A stretch of DNA of 64,000 nucleotides from Paraspadella gotoi. Taxonomy: Eukaryota; Chaetognatha. Below the pieces are notes generated by a model that did no database searches, was not told the DNA's origin, and saw only the letters and a program-made list of their open reading frames with translations. The position numbers and the translations under genes were made by a program. The stretch is taken from positions 28,355,940 through 28,419,939 of the forward strand of contig CM119264.1 in NCBI GenBank assembly GCA_051294375.1, given 5' to 3'. Below are positions 11,100 through 23,417 of this stretch, piece after piece (the stretch's first letter is position 1; each line of letters opens with the position of its first letter).

Positions 11100-12001
11100 T
11101 CTGGTGGCAGAGAAGGATAAACGGATAAGAAATAAGAAATTTATGAGACGAAAGGACGAAGGAACCGGGTTATAATAATTCATGAATAATGATTAATGTT
11201 GATTAAAATGGAAAGCCGTTAGAATAGATAGAATCGATCTAGTCGGATTTGGATCGGGGAGTTAGAAAAAAAAACGCCAAATCGGCCTTATTTTCCCATA
11301 ATGCCCCATTTCATCGTAAAATCGTAATTTAATTTTTTTAGTTAAATAAGGTTAAAGGTTAGGATTAAGGATTAAGTTAAAGTTAAGCGACTTTTTTGTG
11401 ATTAGGGTTAAGATTTGGATTAGGGAAAGGGTTAGAGATTAAGGTTGAAAATTAGAGCTAAGAGTTGAGGGTAAAGGTTTAGGATTATTTTTGAGTTTAG
11501 GATTAGGGTTTAGGGTTAGGGAAGGGATCTTGGTTATATATATATTATATATTTAAGTTAAATCATATAGTTTAAACAGAAATGGGGCACTCTCGGAAAA
11601 GAAAAAACAAACTAAACAAGACAAGGACGAATTCCCGGTTTCAACGTTCTTCCATTTTTTTTTCTCTTTTGAGTAAATAATCCGACAACAAATTATTTGC
11701 TTTTCTTTCCATCTGATCTTTTGTCTCACTTACCTTTTGTTCCCAAAGTTCTCTGCTCACGACTTTTCCCTTTTTCCCTTTTCCTTTTCTTTCCTCCGTT
11801 CCTTTTTCTTTTCAAAATCTTCTTCCTCTCTTTTCCTTTTTTCTTCCTTTTCTTTTTCCTCCGTTCATTTTTCTTTTCAAAATCTTCTTCCTCCCATTTC
11901 CTTTTTTCTTCGTTTTCCTTTTTCCTCCATTCGAAATCTTCTTTCTCCCTTTCCTTTCCTCCAACGGGTCGCAGAGTTCCAACTCGTCATGTCTTATCTT
12001 C
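10520..12001. other. Non-coding stretch with GTC array and degenerate telomere-like tract
   Basis: Contents include polypyrimidine runs to 10630, an ATTC array near 10780-10800, a GTC trinucleotide array at 11060-11100, a G/T-rich tract at about 11335-11520 with TTAGGG-like words, and T/C-rich DNA from 11640 to 11970. I see no gene with splice support. A possible short exon, 11977-12001, runs into the N gap. Confidence 0.6.
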
Positions 12002-12026
12002 NNNNNNNNNNNNNNNNNNNNNNNNN
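12002..12026. other. Assembly gap of 25 N
   Basis: A run of exactly 25 N, likely a fixed-size placeholder just outside the left edge of the 7.7 kb duplicated block. Confidence 0.99.
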
Positions 12027-12137
12027 TTTTCTTCCCCTGCGGGCAAACGGTTAAGACGCCCGTGCTACCCGTGAATGGGCCCCAGGTTTCTGCCGTCTTT
12101 TTTTTACCATTTACGCAACCGTACGAACGACGACGAA

Positions 12138-12170
<33 letters not shown>

Positions 12171-12239
12171 TAGGAGATCGTCGAACGTCGATCGCTTCGA
12201 TTTTCCCTGGGTCGTCATGGAAACGGCTTTGAATCCTTG
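12027..12239 (+). CDS. Candidate exon remnants beside the gap
   Basis: Just after the gap, one frame reads FFPCGQTVKTPVLPVNGPQ and meets a possible GTTTCT donor at about 12085. After the GAC array, about 12172-12238, another frame reads RSSNVDRFDFPWVVMETALN and meets a GTAAAC donor. The second segment is repeated with the same frame at about 19924-19991. Neither has a full gene model, and the gap removes what lies upstream. Both look more protein-like than their surroundings, which is the only support. Confidence 0.25.
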
Positions 12240-12539
12240 GTAAACAAAAACTGAATCGCCTTTGTGAAATTATCGACGAGTAAACGAGGTAAAGGATAGA
12301 AAAGAAGGATTGAGAAACGGATCCGAGCATGAATGGAATGGAAATTCTCATAATCAGCGTAAAATATATGAGTTTGTGAATTGTGAACTGCGCACCGTGA
12401 ATCGTGACTCTGTGTGTGTGTGAAATGTGAGGAGCGAAGTGTGAACGCTGTGAACCGTACACATATATACGATTGAGACGTAATATTTTTAACATGTAAT
12501 TGGTCATATAGCAAGGAGATCAAGTTTAAGCTAGAGTAG

Positions 12540-12569
12540 AGAGAGAGAGAGGAGAGAGAGGAGAGAGAG

Positions 12570-12618
<49 letters not shown>

Positions 12619-12620
12619 GA

Positions 12621-12697
<77 letters not shown>

Positions 12698-12709
12698 GGG
12701 AAGAGAGAG

Positions 12710-12748
<39 letters not shown>

Positions 12749-12772
12749 AAGAGAGAGAGAGAGAGAGAGAGA
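12540..12772. repeat. (GA)n array
   Basis: A long GA dinucleotide array with a few interruptions. The matching part of copy 2 falls in the 226-N gap at 20188-20413, consistent with an assembler failing on this tract. Confidence 0.97.
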
Positions 12773-13455
12773 GCGCTATATATGCGAAAGTAAGGCACAT
12801 CTCGAGGCGTTTCAGTGTCCTTACTCGTTCTTACCTCTGATCAATTTCCTCCCCGAATGGGAAATTTAAACTCGAGAATAAGTTTGAAGGACGAGAGGGA
12901 ATGGTGGAACAGTGGAACCTTGGATCTACCGTGGAACCGTGGAACTGTGAAACAATAGAACTGTTGCTCAGACTGTGGAACCGCGCAACTGTATAAAGTG
13001 TATATTGTGGACAGCTGGACCGTAAAATTTGTAACATGTTGAACTGACTCACTGAAAATAGATCAGTGGAATCCGTGAAAATCTTTAAAACTGCGGATCC
13101 ATGAAATTCCCGGTGATAAGATTCATTTACTTTGATTTATTCGTTTATAATTTCGTTCTCGTTTACGTCGTCGTCGTTGTCTTCGTCGTCGTCGTCGGTC
13201 GGCAGTGTGCCGGCGCGGCGGCGCGGCGGCGCGGCGGCGGCGGCGGCGGCGGCGGCAGTGACGGCCTTGACTTTCCTAACAAAGAAAAAAATCTTGTCGT
13301 CTGAAGAAAAAAATTCCTGCAATAAAAACTTAAATCCTTGTGTAAAGAATTTTCATCGGGTGAAACTGAAAATTCTCGGATTGAACAAATCTCAGCGATT
13401 AAGCCTTAATTAAGGCGAAGACCTGAATAATTAAAATCATTTAGGTTGACAGATA

Positions 13456-13521
<66 letters not shown>

Positions 13522-13530
13522 GTTTCACAG

Positions 13531-15691
13531 GGGCTCGGAGATCACGGAAAATGACTTTCATAGTTCAAGGGGTCACGAGTGGTTGTAGGGGTAAGTTAAC
13601 GTGATTGATTGATGATTGATTGATTGATTGAGTGATTGATTGATATTTGGATTAGATTTTCATTTGATCTTCTAACAATACAAACATCGATTAATGATTT
13701 TTTGTTTAATTAATAAATAAACTGAACGCTACATTTATTAAGAGGCTAGATAAAAAAGTTGTTTTCAGGTAGGGAGTTGATTTATTAAAATAATTTCGTT
13801 AACACAGAATTGATAGAAACATTAATTGATTGCGTTAGTTTTTTTAAGTTTTTTCACAATCCGTCAGTTTTTTTATTAGAAGTCATCATAATTTTTATAA
13901 AGATTCATTAAACTCGAAACCTTCCCATTAATTCTTTTGTTTTCATAGAGGTCGTGTTGTCCTAAATTTAAATTTTGGTCTTTGCGACCCGAATTTTTAA
14001 TATCGACAAAAGAACAACGGTCGTGGCCAACACGGCAAGCATTTCATGACACATTATAGAAGTTATTGTAATTTAGTAATTATAACTTAATTGAGTCAGT
14101 TAACGGTAACAACCATCTAAGTGCCTTGTCCCTCGAGTGAGCTACCAACCGCTGGAGCCGCACGGCGCCGCCTGGCTGCACCTCCTGCTGCTCCTGCTTT
14201 CTGACAACCTTTTTTTTCGTCGTCAGGTGACTTCTCTTCGTCACTCCCGAAGTTCCCGATATCTGCGCGACTGATCCTCGCGTAAACCATTTTAGAACGC
14301 CTGATAAACGGGCGCCTGATTCACGCGCGCCGGACATTTTGTCATCCGATTCCCGAGCGCCAGATTGTCGTATTTCCGGCCTCCGTCCGAGCTCCAGATA
14401 CACAGCCCCCTGATCGCGGCGCACCCGGTTCCCGAGTGCCCGATCCCCCAGAGTGGATTCGACGCCGGAAATCCCGAGTCCGCGACGCCGACCCATTCCC
14501 GATCGGGCGCGGACTCATCACCCCGTCGAGGAGATCTTGCGCGGCTTCTGCCCTCTTCCCCCGGGGACCAGATCCTCCTCTCCACCAGGTGCCTCCTACG
14601 GCGTCTCATTCCCGAGCTCGCGGCGTCCGACAGTCGACACCTGATCGTCGACCGCTGTTGATCCCGGCGACCCGCTGTGGGTCCCGGTCGACCCGCTGTT
14701 GATCCAGTGCGACCCGATCTCTGGCGGACCTCGCTGACTTCCTCAGCAGCCTCCTCGTTCCCAGTCATCAGCGGCGCCAACTACCACAGCGTTCTACGTT
14801 CTCCAGCAGTCCCCAAAATCCTTGAAAGAATCCACGAAATCTCCAAGCCCGATAGAGAGTCGATTCAGCCTTCTAGAAGCGCCGCAGCGGCACGGACACG
14901 GCTAGCGAGCCTCGAGGATCCGCCAGAACGCCCCAGAGGCCGCAGAACGTCAACGGAGGCCGCAGAGCTCGCGCCCTCTGGCTCTTCGAAAAGAGGAAAG
15001 AGATCGAGCGAAGGGAGTCGGTGGAAGGAAGCGCGGGGCGTTCGGCGGGCCTGCTAGATCGAGACCTAGATCGGCCTGACGGATCACCAGCCGGATCGTA
15101 AGATCCGAAGCCTGCCTGAACGATTTCAAGATCAATTGCCAGATCGACTGCCAAAAGCGTCTGCAAGGATATCGAGACAATACATGGCGCTTCTACTTTA
15201 CCCGCGAGAGTGAGCTCAGGTAGGTTTAAACTCGGTAAGTTTAAAAAAATTCAAAAATTTGTGTTTACTATAACTAATAATAAATTGTAAAGTGTTTCGA
15301 TTTTCTTAGATTGTTAAAAATGTTAAAAATGAGGAGAACTAAACGAAAATAAGTTGCAAAAATTTTTTTTTAAAAATCCTTAATAAAATGAGCTCCACTT
15401 TTTACAATTCAAAAAAATTGAATTGTTATATTTTGTAAGGTAAAACTAATTTTTAAAAAAGAGACGTCTTTCGCCATCTCTCTCTCTCTCTTTCTCTCCT
15501 CTCACTCACTCTCTCTCTCTCTCTCCCCTCTCTCAACGCTCACAATTCTCTGCTTATTTGCTTCCCTTGCAGCGCGCTCAGCATCAAGCTCCAACGAGTA
15601 TTTGGGTCGATTTCGCCACAGCAGATATCCTAAGAAAAATGAGGAAGAAGAGAAGTTCTTTTTCGCGAATGGGGGAGGTGGGAACCAATGA
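13531..15691 (+). pseudogene. Copy 1 of the Pro/Arg-rich protein gene, main exon frame-broken
   Basis: Three exon-like segments match copy 2: 13531-13590, 14227-15219 and 15573-15691. In the main one, small indels break the frame that copy 2 keeps open, for example an extra A near 14250, a lost base in the GATCTTGCGCGG stretch and a lost base in CTCCGTCCGAG. The last segment is the reverse case. Here it stays open (ARSASSSNEYLGRFRHSRYP, then an acidic stretch and ANGGGGNQ) to TGA 15689-15691, while copy 2 is broken. The two copies complement each other, so I doubt this is a real pseudogene; read errors or unmerged alleles explain it better. Confidence 0.5.
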
Positions 15692-15714
15692 GTACTAATG
15701 GAGACAGAGACAAG

Positions 15715-15729
15715 AGAGAGGAGAAAGAG

Positions 15730-15784
<55 letters not shown>

Positions 15785-16181
15785 ATCACGACAGACAAAC
15801 AGATCAACGGACACTAATAGTCTTCCGTCTAAACTACTCAAAAGGAAAAAAAAATGAGAAAGGAGCCGTAATAGAATTTTTTTTAAAGATATATATAGCG
15901 TGCATAAAAAGAGATTGGAGCCTTTTTTTTTTCTTTCTCGCAAAGAAATTCGTTGGGTTGCGCCTCGTCGTGTGGCTCTCTCTCGTTCTCTTTCTCCGGT
16001 TCTTCTTCTTCTTCATCTCTCTCTCTCTCTCTGGTCTCTCTCTCGCTCTCGCTCTCGCTTTTCCCCTTCTTTTTATTCCCTTCGTTCTTCTTCCCTCCTT
16101 CCTTCCTTCCCGCCGTCGGTGGATAGTGTGTGCATCCACCGACACAACACAGGCTCGCCTCTCTCTCTCTCTCTCTGCAAC

Positions 16182-16250
<69 letters not shown>
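15715..16250. repeat. (GA)n and (TC)n arrays in copy 1
   Basis: GA runs occupy about 15715-15782 and 16186-16250, and TC-rich DNA about 16015-16178. The same arrays recur at about 23338-23415 and 23814-23874 in copy 2 with different lengths. Confidence 0.93.
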
Positions 16251-16252
<2 letters not shown>

Positions 16253-17080
16253 GCAACGACGACGTCAGGAGCGACGATGTTGATGACTACTGCGTTCAGT
16301 CCCTGGGTTCAGGGAGGGAAAAAAAGACCAGTGCTTCGCCGTTTTTTGAGGCGCCTTTGCCTTTAATTTTCCACAACTGGAAAGTTGTTTTCCCATTCCT
16401 GTTTTCTATGAAAAAAAAATCCTGTTTCGCCGGATTGGTAACTCTCGTGTACGAGATTACAATGTCTCCTTCGTCGAACTTAATAGTCGTTAAAACGTTT
16501 TTTTTGGGTTTAAGTCGAAGCGAATTAGCTTCATCAAAATAACCCGATCCTCAAATAAAACTCGTTTAGCGATCATTAAAAGAATGTCTGGAAATTTGAG
16601 AAAGTATCGCTATTCATCACGTAATTAATAAGTTCTGGACGTGATCGATTTTGTTTGATCTATTATTTGGTCGCTTAACGAGCAGAAATTGCCGTCAATA
16701 ATCCTTTGTTTAAACGAAAATCGGTGCAATTTAAAACCTCTTCCACTATCCACAATTGTCGTGATGCAGATATGGAAACATCACGCAGGCATGTGGTCTT
16801 ATTATATAAATGTGACAGTTTCTTACGAAATTTCTGGGGGGAAAAAACTCAAAGTTACCATTCAAAGTAGGCAATGTGTTCGAACACTGATCTTACCCTA
16901 ACTTGCGTGTTTCAAATTTCCATCGAAAATTTTTCCCGCTGTTCTGTGGTGGAAGAAAAGTGAATTCCGTGACCTCGAATCGTTAACGAATTCACGTATC
17001 ACCAACGTCTTCGCCATACGTATTTTCTGCAGCATCTTAACTTTCCACCTCATCACGAAACGCAGCATCCCTGATTTTAC

Positions 17081-17340
17081 GACGTCACTACCACAGCCAA
17101 CATCAATTACGACGTGCAACATCTTAATTTCCACAACATCTCGGCTGTCTTCGACGTCACACCACAGCAAGACCCTGTCGCGATGCATTTCCACACCAGT
17201 CTGAACTTCAACAACATCACAAGCGAAGCATCCTTTGCTTCTACGACGTCACTTCTACAGCGAGACCCAGCGAGACGTCATTTCTTCATATCCTCTTCCT
17301 CTTTTACTCACATAGACGTCGACGGTTAGAGCTGACGTCA
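17081..17340. promoter_or_regulatory. Cluster of GACGTC motifs (CREB/ATF-like), copy 1
   Basis: Six GACGTC hexamers fall within 260 bases (near 17081, 17152, 17244, 17274, 17315 and 17334), plus one GACGTG. The last forms the full palindrome TGACGTCA at 17333-17340, the consensus bound by CREB/ATF bZIP factors. They sit in loose repeats that also contain CAGCATC and CCACAGC. Regulatory function is inference; the repeats alone could multiply the motif. The array recurs at about 24709-24969. Confidence 0.35.
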
Positions 17341-18871
17341 CAGTCGTCATTTTCTCGCCGCTTTTTTTTTTTTTTTTTTTTTTAGTCCACGTTCGTCTTA
17401 AAGACTTACAAATTAAAATACAATTTTCGTGCCAGGAAAATCGATTCTCTCCCAAACGATCTTACTTTTTCTCTTCGTCTCGTACCGCAGTCCTCTTTTA
17501 AAAATGTTGTTCTTTCTTCTCTGGAATAACAAAAGAATCGGCAGAAAAAAGCGAGCAAAAAAAAAAAAAAATTGTGACCGGGAGGATTCGTCGTCTAAAA
17601 GAAAGAGATAGAGAGAGAGACGAAGGGGTCTCGCTTGTCTCTCTGGGGGAACTCGTTCATCGCCAACAGTTGCTCGCTTGCGATGATAGATGCACCTTCC
17701 TTTTTTTTGAGCAAAAAAATAATTTAATAAATTTTTATTCTGAAAGGTTTGGTTTAAAAAATTGTAACAAAAATATTTAATATCAAAAACACTGACTTTT
17801 CTTGAGTCTTTCGCTTCTCGAGCCCTGAGCAGGAAATTAAAAATGCCAGTCTGGAGGAAAAGTTGATACTTCTGACAAGGAAATAAGTTTCTCTTTTTTG
17901 TTCAACTATGTCAGGTATTTTTTTCCAAGTTCCATAAGAGGTCTTGTATGTTAAAGAAAGAAGTGTGTTTTAAATTAACATCTTTGATTTTGTATTTTAA
18001 AAAATGGTTGGAATTTTATCAAATATAATGGAAATTTCCCTTTTAGCCAGCTTTGTTTATTTTCTCAGCAGTTTCTTTGCTACCCCAGAGCGCTGCTACG
18101 ACATATTTAATTGTAATTTGTATTTTTTTTTGTCTGCAATAGAGAAATTTGTTTGGTTTTCTACTTTTTACGTTTAAAAGCGTAGAGGATTAAGGCTACG
18201 CTCCTGCCTCGATTGTTGCTTCCATTGCCCTCGTTGACCCGATTCGCCTCTTGCTTTTTTTACTTTTTTTTTTGCATCTTCTTTTGTCTTACGAAACGAC
18301 TTACACAAGCATTCTTTAGAGAAATGCAAGGAGTTAAAAACGATTTACGACTAAAAGGAGTAGACTTTGGTAATATTTCTAGACCAAAAAGAAAAGGTGA
18401 AAAAAGATATTTTAATATATAAATGTTAATTTATTTTGAATCTAGCTTTCTCGTGCATAGTTAAATAAGTGAACTTAAAAAACCTTACTAAAAACTCCAC
18501 AATTAAAAATGAATAGTTTAAACGGGAAGGAAAGAAAATAAAATCCAATATTGTTCTTTTCCTTCAGTAAAGGATGCATTATCAAATTTCTATAATTGTC
18601 CGTAGTTTTATAATTTTATTAGAATATTTTAGATTTGTTATATTTTCTTAATCCGTACTTTAATCTTCTACATTCTTCCACAAACTCGGGGTTTTGGTTC
18701 TTTTCTCCCGTTTCTCCTGTTTCTTCCGCTTCTCCTGTTTCTTCTTTTCTCCCGTTTCTCCATTTTCGTCACGTTCCCTCGGGACACTGGACGGTTTCGT
18801 GCCATGGGAAAACTGAACTTCCGGAGCCATTTCCCCGTTCGGCCTCTCGATGTTGTGCAGATCGATTCTCT

Positions 18872-18911
<40 letters not shown>

Positions 18912-19887
18912 TAACATGGCGAACATCATTAAGCTATCATTAATAAAGGTTTCATCCCAATTTGGTCTCGGAACTCGCCCTCAGGACTGTCTTTTGTCGT
19001 GGCGATTGCCTGGTGTTCGGTAACCGCGCTGATCTGTTGATTCGTTTGAAACTCGGCACATTTTTATTATTTTTTTTAATATTTATTTTTTTTTTGGGGG
19101 GGGATCCGATTAAATTTTTGGTTCTGCGATGGAAACAAATTAAAAAGAAAATTTCATAACAACGAACCAGTTATCGTCTTTTTGCATCCTGCTGCCTCGA
19201 AACCGGTACTTTCGCCTCCTCTTTTCGGTTCCACAAACTTGGCTTGGCTCCGGGCGTCACGACGAAAGATCGATTAAACAATTTGCCTCCGATTCGCTTC
19301 TCTCCGCCCTCCGTTCGTTTAGTTCCCTTTAAAAACCGAACAGATGCCGACGAAAATCCCGCGCTTTTTTGGCGGCGCCGCATTGGTAGATTGCTCAAGC
19401 CACGGCATCGCTTGTCGCAGTGGCGAAGTAAACGAGGATGTAGTTGCGTCGATGCAAGGAAGGCTACGTTTTGGGGTGCGGGCGACCCAAAATAGGTACA
19501 GCAGATGCTCCTTGTAGATTGTAGAAGTTGCGAAGATTTTTTTTCTACAAGTCCTCGAGATCATTTTCGTCTGCTCTTACACTTCTCCATGCTTACATTC
19601 GGACACGACGCTGTTTTAAACTCAGATGTTCCCCCCCCTCTTTAGCTCCGACATTCCTAGCAGAGACAGGGATATCGCGTCCAAGTGAGAAAGACTCCTT
19701 TTCCCTTCGCGATTTGAGTCTCTTATCGTCTGCCACTCCCAGTTTCGTCCAATTCGATCCCCCACCTCGCCCGGAGAGGGTTTTCAGAACGATCTGTGGT
19801 TGGGGTTTTGATTTTGCTCTCATCTCTTTTTCGATCTTCTGTCTTACTTCATTCTCGATGTTCTTCTCTCTTCTCTTGGGTGGGTGG

Positions 19888-19924
<37 letters not shown>

Positions 19925-20187
19925 TAGGAGATCGTCGAACGTCGATCGCTTCGATTTCCCCTGGGTCGTCATGGAAACGGCTTTGAATCCTTGGTAAACA
20001 AAAACTGAATCCCTTTGTGAAATTATCGACGAGTAAACAGAGGATAAAAGGTAGAAACGGATCCGAGCATCGGAATGGAATGGAAATTCTCATAATCAGC
20101 GTAAAAATACTGAGTTTGTGAATTGTGAACTGCGCACCGTGAATCGTGACCTGTGTGTGTGTGAAATGTGAGGAGCGAAGTGTGAAC

Positions 20188-20413
20188 NNNNNNNNNNNNN
20201 NNNNNNNNNNNNNNNNNNNNNNNNNNNNNNNNNNNNNNNNNNNNNNNNNNNNNNNNNNNNNNNNNNNNNNNNNNNNNNNNNNNNNNNNNNNNNNNNNNNN
20301 NNNNNNNNNNNNNNNNNNNNNNNNNNNNNNNNNNNNNNNNNNNNNNNNNNNNNNNNNNNNNNNNNNNNNNNNNNNNNNNNNNNNNNNNNNNNNNNNNNNN
20401 NNNNNNNNNNNNN
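20188..20413. other. Assembly gap of 226 N
   Basis: A sized gap. By alignment with copy 1 it replaces about 325 bases that include the long GA array at 12540-12772. Confidence 0.99.
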
Positions 20414-21054
20414 CGCTATATATGCGAAAGTAAGGCAATCTCGAGGCGTTTCAGTGTCCTTACTCGTTCTTACCTCTGATCAATTTCCTCCACGAATGGG
20501 AAATTTAAACTCGAGAATAAGTTTGAAGGACGAAGGGAGGAATGGTGGAACAGTGGAACCTTGGATCTACCGTGGAACCGTGGAACTGTGAAACAATAGA
20601 ACTGTTGCTCGAGACTGTGGAACCGCGCAACTGTATAAAGTGTATATTGTGGAACAGTGGAACCGTAAAATTTGTACCACTGTGGAATGGTGAAAATCTT
20701 TAAAACTGCGGATCCATGAAATTCCGGTGATAAGATTCATTTACATTTGATTTATTCGTTTATAATTTCGTTCTCGTTTACGTCGTCGTCGTTGTCTTCG
20801 TCGTCGTCGTCTTGGGCGGCAGTGTCGGCGGCGGCGGCGGCGGCGGCGGCGGCAGTGACGGCCTTGACTTTCCTAACAAAGAAAAAAATCTTGTCGTCTG
20901 AAGAAAAAAATTCCTGCAATAAAAACTTTAACATCCTTGTGTAAAGATTTTCAATCGGTGAAACTGAAAATTCTCGGATTGAACAAATCTCAGCGATTAA
21001 GGCCGAAAAGGGACCCTGAATAATTAAAATCATTTAGGTTGACGATACTCCTCT

Positions 21055-21129
<75 letters not shown>

Positions 21130-21135
21130 TCACAG

Positions 21136-21205
21136 GGCCTCGGAGATCACGGAAAATGACTTTCATAGTTCAAGGGGTCACGATGGTGTAGGGGTAAGTT
21201 TAACG

Positions 21206-21236
<31 letters not shown>

Positions 21237-22847
21237 GTGATTGATTGATATTTGGATTAGATTTTCATTGATCTTTCTAACAATACAAACATCGATTAAT
21301 TGATTTTTTGTTTAATTAATAAATAAACTGAACGCTACATTTATTAAGAGCTAGATAAAAAAGTTGTTTCGAGTCAGGGAGTTGATTTTTATTAAAATAA
21401 TTTCGTTAACACAGAATTGATAGAAACATTAATTGATTGCGTTAGTTTTTTTTAAGTTTTTTCATCAATCCGTTCAGTTTTTTATTAGAAGATCATCATA
21501 ATTTTTATAAAGATTCATTAAACTTCGAAACCTTCCCATTAATTCTTTTGTTTTCATAGAGGTCGTGTTTGTCCTAAATTTAAATTTTGGTCTTTGCGAC
21601 CCGAGATTTTTAATATCGACAAAAGAACAACGGTCGTGGCCAACACGGCAAGCATTTCATGACACATTATAGAAGTTATTGTAATTTAGTAATTATAACT
21701 TAATTGAGTCAGTTAACGGGTAACAACCATCTAAGGTGCCTTGTCCCTCGAGTGAGCTACCAACCGCTGGAGCCGCACGGCGCCGCCTGGCTGCACCCGC
21801 TGCTGCTCCTGCTGCTCCTGCTTTCTGACAACCTTTTTTTTCGTCGTCAGGTGACTTCTCTTCGTCACTCCCGAGTTCCCGATATCTGCGCGACTGATCC
21901 TCGCGTAAACCATTTTAGAACGCCTGATAAACGGGCTCCTGATTCACGCGCGCCTGACATTTTGTCATCCGATTCCCGAGCGCCAGATTGTCGTATTTCC
22001 GGTCCTCCGATCCGAGCGCCAGATACACAGCCCCCTGAACGAGGCGCACCCGGTTCCCGAGTGCCCGATCCCCGCAGAGTGGATTCGACGCCGGAAATCC
22101 CGAGTCCGCGACGCCGACCCATTCCCGATCGGGCGTCGGACTCATCACCCCGTCGAGGAGATCTTGGCGCGGCTTCTGCCCTCTTCCCCCGCGGGACCAG
22201 ATCCTCCTCTCCACCAGGTGCCTCCTACGGCGTCTCATTCCCGAGCTCGCGGCGTCCGACAGTCGGACAATCCGCTGTTGATCCCGGGCGACCCGCTGTG
22301 GGTCCCGGTCGACCCGCTGTTGATCCAGTGCGACCCGATCTCTGGCGGACCTCGCTGACTCCTCAGCAGCCTCCTCGTTCCCAGTCATCAGCGGCGCAAC
22401 TACCACAGCGTTCTACGTTTCTCCAGCAGTCCCCAAAATCCTTGAAAGAATCCACGAAATCCTCCAAGCCCGATAGAGAGTCGATTCAGCCTTCTAGAAC
22501 GCCGCAGCGGGCACGGCACACGGCTAGCGAGCCTCGAGGATCCGCCAGAACGCCCCCAGAGGGCCGCAGAACGTCAACGGAGGCCCGCAGAGCTCGCGCG
22601 CCCTCTGGCTCTTCGAAAAGGGGAAAGAGATCGAGCGAAGGGAAGTCGGTGGAAGGAAGCGCGGGGCGTTCGGCGGGCCTGCTAGATCGAGACCTAGATC
22701 GCCTGACGGATCACCAGCCGGATCGTAGATCCGAACGCCTGCCTGAACGATTTCAAGATCAATTGCCAGATCGACTGCAAAAGCGTCTGCAAGGATATCG
22801 AGACAAAATACATGGCGCTTCTACTTTACCCGCGAGAGTGAGCTCAG
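21136..22847 (+). CDS. Pro/Arg/Ser-rich hypothetical protein, main exon intact (copy 2)
   Basis: Exon 21851-22847 follows TTTTTTTTCGTCGTCAG and stays open for 332 codons to a GTAGGT donor after CTCAG. The start is repetitive (VPD, TPDKRAPDSRAPD), the middle is rich in Pro, Arg and Ser with PDRR-type repeats, and the end is charged (LPERFQDQLPDRLQKRLQGY). A preceding 58-base exon, 21136-21193, joins in phase and reads ASEITENDFHSSRGHDGVG. The next segment (from 23199) is broken by indels here but open in copy 1. I recognise no domain. The composition suggests a disordered, possibly RNA-associated protein, which is inference. Long low-complexity frames can arise by chance in GC-rich DNA, so the splice borders carry the case. 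Confidence 0.5.
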
Positions 22848-23198
22848 GTAGGTTAAACTCGGTAAGTTTAAAAAAATTCAAAAATTGTGTTTACTATAAC
22901 TAATAATAAATTGTAAAGTGTTTCGATTTTCTTAGATTGTTAAAAATGTTAAAAATGAGGAGAACTAAACCGAAAATAAGTTGCAAAAATTTTTTTTAAA
23001 AAATCCTTAATAAAATGAGCTCACTTTTTACAATTCAAAAAAATTGAATTGTTATATTTTGTAAGGTAAAACTAATTTTAAAAAAGAGACGTCTTTCGCC
23101 ATCTCTCTCTCTCTCTTTCTCTCTCTCTCACTCACTCTCTCTCTCTCTCTCCCTCTCTCTCAACGCTCACAATTCTCTGCTTATTGCTTCCCTTGCAG

Positions 23199-23316
23199 CG
23201 CGCTCAGCATCAAGCTCCAACTGAGTAATTTGGTCGATTTCGCCACAGCAGATATCCTAAGAAAAATGAGGAAGAAGAGAAGTTCTTTTTCGCGAATGGG
23301 GGAGGTGGGAACCAAT
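23199..23316 (+). pseudogene. Terminal exon of the Pro/Arg-rich gene, frame-broken in copy 2
   Basis: This matches 15573-15691 of copy 1 but has AACTGAGTAATTTGG where copy 1 has AACGAGTATTTGGG, giving an early stop in the expected frame. The acceptor CCCTTGCAG is intact. The difference is three short indels, again pointing to sequence error or allelic difference. Confidence 0.5.
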
Positions 23317-23336
23317 GAGTACTAATGGAGACAGAG

Positions 23337-23337
<1 letters not shown>

Positions 23338-23417
<80 letters not shown>

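Larger units (their letters stand above)
12130..19885. repeat. Copy 1 of a 7.7 kb tandem duplication
   Basis: The block from the GAC array at about 12130 to TTCTCTCTTCTC at about 19878 is repeated in direct orientation at about 19889-27531. Order and content are collinear: GAC array, GA array, GCG/GCC tract, TC array, the Pro/Arg-rich exon, further GA arrays, GACGTC cluster and a T/C-rich end. Many differences are short indels in homopolymers or short repeats. Confidence 0.93.

Noticed and set aside
11812-12507. A 231-codon open frame on the minus strand
   Set aside because: It crosses the 25-N gap and a GAC array; no splice or start support.
12526-12800. Long Ser/Leu open frames on the minus strand
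   Set aside because: They are translations of the (GA)n array; a pure dinucleotide repeat is open in every frame.
19593-20438. A 281-codon open frame on the minus strand
   Set aside because: It crosses 226 N and joins the two copies of the duplication, so it is not a real reading frame.
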